Position numbers and translations under genes: made by a program
Part shown: piece after piece, positions 5,009-7,362 of the stretch
How the letters are laid out: each line of letters starts with the position of its first letter
Numbering within the stretch: position 1 is the stretch's first letter
DNA from: Candidatus Pacearchaeota archaeon
Lineage (GTDB): Archaea; Nanobdellota; Nanobdellia; Pacearchaeales; GW2011-AR1
DNA length: 7,362 bases
Assembly (NCBI GenBank): GCA_017609795.1
Contig: JAFCDH010000036.1
Span: 1-7,362 of the forward strand
Direction of reading: 5' to 3'
The notes under the pieces: model-generated
Databases searched by the model: none
Seen by the model: the letters and a program-made list of their open reading frames with translations, nothing else
Told to the model about the DNA's origin: nothing

Positions 5009-6148
5009 ATGAAGTGGAATAAAAAATGCAGGTTTTTTGATGAAAGATATGCTTGTGATACTTTAACTAGTGAAAATTATAAGTCTTGTGAAGAATGTAG
5101 ATTTGCACAAGAATACTCAAAAAAAATATTAATAATCAAATTAGGAGCAATAGGTGATGTTTTAAGAACAACATTTATTTTACCTCTTTTAAAAAAGAAA
5201 TATGGTTCAGAGTCTCTTATTTATTGGATGACTAATCCAATCTCAGTTGATTTTCTTAAAGATAATAATTTAATAGATAAAGTTCTACAATATAATCTTG
5301 AAAATGCTATGAGAATTCAACAAGAAAAATTTGATATTTTATTTGCATTAGAAATAGATACTCCCTCAACTTTATTAGCTAATTTAGTTAAAGCAGATGA
5401 AAAATATGGTTATTTTTTTGATAATGGAACAACTTCTTGTTTTAATCAAGGAGCAGAAGCTTATCTAAAAACAGCATTTCTTAATCATATAAAGATAAAA
5501 AACAGAAGAACATATCAAGACCTTATATCTAAAGCCTGTAAATTAGATTATAATAAAGAAAAACCTATGCTTAATCTAACTGAAAAAGAAATGAAATTTG
5601 GAGAAGAATTTAAATTAAAACATCAGTTATCTCATACAGACAAAATAATAGGAATAAATATAAGCTCTTCAGATAGATGGGCTTCACGATTTTTTTCCAA
5701 TACAAAAATAAAACAATTAGTAAGAAAATTATATAACAAATATAAGATAATAATTTTAGCAGGTCCAGAAGAGATTGAAAAAAGACAACAATTAATCAAA
5801 GAATTAGAACAAGAACAGATTTTTATAATCTCAAACAATCCTAAAAATACATTAAAAGAATTTGCAGCAGTTATTAATCTATGTAATGTAATTATTTGCG
5901 GAGATACAATGGTTTTACATTTAGCTTCTGCATTAAATAAGAAGATAATAGCTTTATTTTTTGTTACTTCTCCTTATGAAATAGAAGATTATAATCTAAT
6001 GACAAAGTTGATTTCACCATTACTTGAAGATTATTTTTATATTAATAAATATGTTAAAGAATTAGAAGATAGCATTACTATAGAAGAGATTTTAAAAGCA
6101 CTAGATAGCATTTTAATTGATAAAAACATGCCACACCAATCTCTATAA
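5009..6148 (+). CDS. Family 9 glycosyltransferase (heptosyltransferase-like) with N-terminal four-cysteine motif
   Basis: A 379-aa GT-B enzyme related to ADP-heptose:LPS heptosyltransferases. Residues 1-33 carry C7-x8-C16-x10-C27-x2-C30, a likely zinc-binding knob ahead of the catalytic fold. The GT9 N-domain begins ILIIKLGAIGDVLRTTFILPLL (40-61), the canonical first strand and glycine loop with D50. The C-domain has IIGINISSSDRWASRFF (213-229), KIIILAGPEE (246-255) and the donor-site motif NVIICGDTMVLHLASAL (293-309). Here GDTMVLHLA replaces the common 'sDTGplHlA', keeping D299, T300 and H304. True LPS is not expected in an archaeon, so the donor is probably a different nucleotide sugar used for a surface glycan. 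The gene diverges from the deoxyribosyltransferase-like gene. No Shine-Dalgarno sequence is seen, and no T-tract separates it from the next gene. Confidence 0.85.
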   Translation: MKWNKKCRFFDERYACDTLTSENYKSCEECRFAQEYSKKILIIKLGAIGDVLRTTFILPLLKKKYGSESLIYWMTNPISVDFLKDNNLIDKVLQYNLENAMRIQQEKFDILFALEIDTPSTLLANLVKADEKYGYFFDNGTTSCFNQGAEAYLKTAFLNHIKIKNRRTYQDLISKACKLDYNKEKPMLNLTEKEMKFGEEFKLKHQLSHTDKIIGINISSSDRWASRFFSNTKIKQLVRKLYNKYKIIILAGPEEIEKRQQLIKELEQEQIFIISNNPKNTLKEFAAVINLCNVIICGDTMVLHLASALNKKIIALFFVTSPYEIEDYNLMTKLISPLLEDYFYINKYVKELEDSITIEEILKALDSILIDKNMPHQSL

Positions 6149-6155
6149 AAAAATA

Positions 6156-6175
6156 CAATAATCTTTATAAATAAA
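6156..6175 (+). promoter_or_regulatory. Promoter element shared with the carbamoyltransferase gene
   Basis: This 20-bp element, with TATA core TTTATAAA at 6164-6171, recurs exactly at 7249-7268. Used here, it would start transcription near 6190 and leave a leader of about 20-25 nt carrying the AAGGT sequence at 6203-6207. Confidence 0.6.
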
Positions 6176-6183
6176 ATAAAACA

Positions 6184-6190
6184 TTATAAA
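6184..6190 (+). promoter_or_regulatory. Second TATA-like box for the SDR gene
   Basis: TTATAAA is centred 27 nt before the ATG at 6214, so a leaderless transcript from this box is an alternative to the upstream element at 6156-6175. Confidence 0.35.
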
Positions 6191-6202
6191 ACACATAAAA
6201 AC

Positions 6203-6207
6203 AAGGT
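6203..6207 (+). promoter_or_regulatory. Weak Shine-Dalgarno-like site
   Basis: AAGGT lies 6 nt before the ATG at 6214. It is the only purine-rich site at good spacing directly upstream of a start outside an upstream gene. It fits the leadered transcript predicted from the 6156-6175 promoter. Confidence 0.35.
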
Positions 6208-6213
6208 ATTGAA

Positions 6214-7230
6214 ATGAGTAAATATTTAATAACAGGAATAACAGGATTTGTTGGACCAAATTTAGCAAATCTTCTTATAAGTCAAGAAAATGAAGTTTAT
6301 GGATTAAGTAGACGAACAGATGGAACAGAACAAGACATAAGGGATGCAGTTCCTAATGAAAATTATGATAAGATAAATTTTCTTTATGGTAATTTAACTC
6401 ATCCTAAAAAAATAGAGGAGATATTTAAAAATAATGAATTTGATGGAGTTTTTCATTTAGGTGCTCAAAGTCATCCTCCAACAAGTTTTAAAGATCCTGA
6501 AGGAACATATAAAGCAAATTATGAAGGAACTAAAAATATAGTAGAAGCAATTAAAAAACATCAGGGAGATTGTGCATTAATGCTTTGTTCAACCTCGGAA
6601 GTTTATGGAACAATTCCAGAAGAAAAACAGCCAATTATAGAAGAATTTCCTAAGAAACCAATTAATCCTTATGGTTGGAGTAAAGCCCTTGCAGATGAAT
6701 ATGTTTTAGGACACGCAAATATTAAAGCAGAGCCTTTTAATCTTCCTTTTTTCGTAACAAGAGCTTTTTCACACACAGGATTAAGAAGAGCTTTTAATTT
6801 TTCAATATCTTCAGATGCTTATCAATTAATTAGGATTAAAAAGCAATTTCAACCTCCAACTATCAGTGTAGGAACCTTATCAAGTAGAAGAGTTGTTATG
6901 GATGTAAAAGATTGTGTTAGGGCTTATGCTATGTTAATGGAAAAGGCAGTTGACAGAGATGAAAAAGTTATAGGACAAGCTTTTAATGTTGGAGGAGATG
7001 AGCTCTTCTCAATGGGAGAATTATTAGAACATATGATTAAGATTTCTGGATTAGAGGGAAAAGTAGAAAAATGGGTAAATCCAAGGTTTGTTAGAAAAAT
7101 AGATATTCCTGTTCAAATTCCAGATTCAACAAAATTAAGAAATTTAACTGGTTGGAAACCAGAAATTTCAATTGTAAATCAAACCTTACCAGAACTTTTA
7201 GATTATTGGGATAGAAAATTACAAAATTAA
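6214..7230 (+). CDS. GDP-mannose 4,6-dehydratase / GDP-4-keto-6-deoxymannose reductase family SDR
   Basis: A 338-aa extended short-chain dehydrogenase. The NAD(P)-binding loop is G8-I-T-G11-F-V-G14. LGAQSHPPTSFKDPEGTYKAN (82-102) is characteristic of the GDP-mannose 4,6-dehydratase branch. The active site has T127 and E129 in CSTSEVYG and Y153-x3-K157 in PYGWSK, the Thr/Glu/Tyr/Lys set used by the dehydratase. The C-terminal half is closer to the RMD reductase: TRAFSHTGLRRAF (182-194), VGTLSSRRVVMDVKDCVRAY (219-238), then PDSTKLRNLTGWKPEI with LLDYW near the end. It therefore either makes GDP-4-keto-6-deoxymannose from GDP-mannose or reduces it to GDP-rhamnose or a related sugar. Either way it supplies an activated 6-deoxyhexose for the neighbouring glycosyltransferases. 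The family is confident; the exact step is not, so no symbol is given. Confidence 0.85.
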   Translation: MSKYLITGITGFVGPNLANLLISQENEVYGLSRRTDGTEQDIRDAVPNENYDKINFLYGNLTHPKKIEEIFKNNEFDGVFHLGAQSHPPTSFKDPEGTYKANYEGTKNIVEAIKKHQGDCALMLCSTSEVYGTIPEEKQPIIEEFPKKPINPYGWSKALADEYVLGHANIKAEPFNLPFFVTRAFSHTGLRRAFNFSISSDAYQLIRIKKQFQPPTISVGTLSSRRVVMDVKDCVRAYAMLMEKAVDRDEKVIGQAFNVGGDELFSMGELLEHMIKISGLEGKVEKWVNPRFVRKIDIPVQIPDSTKLRNLTGWKPEISIVNQTLPELLDYWDRKLQN

Positions 7231-7248
7231 AAAACCTAAACCCCACCT

Positions 7249-7268
7249 CAATAATCTTTATAAATAAA
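7249..7268 (+). promoter_or_regulatory. Promoter of the carbamoyltransferase gene
   Basis: TATA core TTTATAAA (7257-7264) is centred 25-26 nt before the ATG at 7286, giving a leaderless mRNA. The 20-bp element is identical to 6156-6175, extending on both sides of the core. Confidence 0.7.
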
Positions 7269-7285
7269 TAACCATCTCACTTCTT

Positions 7286-7362
7286 ATGATTATTTTAGGT
7301 ATAAATCAATCACATAATGCAGGTGTAGCAATTATTAAAGATGATAAGATTATTTCTATAAT
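7286..7362 (+). CDS. Carbamoyltransferase (NodU/CmcH-type) N-terminus, truncated by window end
   Basis: Twenty-five codons are visible, beginning MIILGINQSHNAGVAIIKDD and followed by KIISI. This matches the N-terminal strand-turn of the NodU/CmcH/TobZ family ('iLGin..Hd.saaLl.dG.iv'), including the conserved His (H10) of the ASKHA-type N-domain. Full-length members are about 550-600 aa and use carbamoyl phosphate and ATP to O-carbamoylate sugars. Placed after a deoxysugar gene and several glycosyltransferases, it probably decorates the surface glycan. Other ASKHA-fold proteins such as Kae1-like enzymes begin similarly, so the call depends on the unseen remainder. The start is supported by the leaderless promoter spacing. 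Confidence 0.7.
   Translation, partial: MIILGINQSHNAGVAIIKDDKIISI

Noticed and set aside
1..7362. tRNA, rRNA, CRISPR array, insertion sequence or attachment site
   Set aside because: No cloverleaf, spaced direct repeats, transposase motifs or terminal inverted repeats were recognised on reading either strand.

Overview
The window looks like archaeal chromosomal DNA, probably from a small-genome, AT-rich lineage of the DPANN type. This is inferred from promoter architecture, strong A/T bias and protein character, not from a marker gene. Most genes have an archaeal TATA-like octamer whose centre lies about 25-28 nt upstream of the start codon. That spacing implies leaderless mRNAs, and it helped choose two starts (1954 on + and 4910 on -). 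Shine-Dalgarno-like sequences are almost absent; the best candidate precedes 6214.

Layout: 2-205 is the C-terminal end of a probable GT4-type glycosyltransferase. A 149-nt gene-free stretch follows, holding a TATA-like box and a 10-bp perfect hairpin. Next is a B12-binding-type radical SAM enzyme (355-1890). At 1954-2605 lies a two-gene unit, a small winged-helix protein followed by a RelE/ParE-like toxin, with a perfect 12-bp palindrome between its TATA box and start codon. queC (2616-3347, -) runs tail-to-tail against the toxin. It shares a 61-bp divergent promoter region with a 67-aa protein resembling the N-terminal domain of aIF5A (3409-3612). That small gene overlaps a GT2 glycosyltransferase (3609-4514) by the ATGA motif. 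A nucleoside 2-deoxyribosyltransferase-like gene (4506-4910, -) overlaps the GT2 end by 9 bp and diverges from a GT9 glycosyltransferase with a four-cysteine N-terminus (5009-6148). Last come a GDP-mannose dehydratase/reductase-family SDR (6214-7230) and the first 25 codons of a probable carbamoyltransferase (7286 to the window end).

The GT4-like, GT2, GT9, nucleotide-sugar SDR and carbamoyltransferase genes, and plausibly the radical SAM enzyme, suit a surface-glycan locus: making a deoxyhexose donor, assembling the glycan and decorating it. Interspersed are tRNA- or nucleotide-related genes (queC, the deoxyribosyltransferase-like gene, the IF5A-like gene) and a candidate toxin-antitoxin pair, as is typical of an accessory region.

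The most interesting items are the winged-helix/toxin pair with its operator-like palindrome, the single-domain IF5A-like protein coupled to a glycosyltransferase, and the structured leader before the radical SAM gene.
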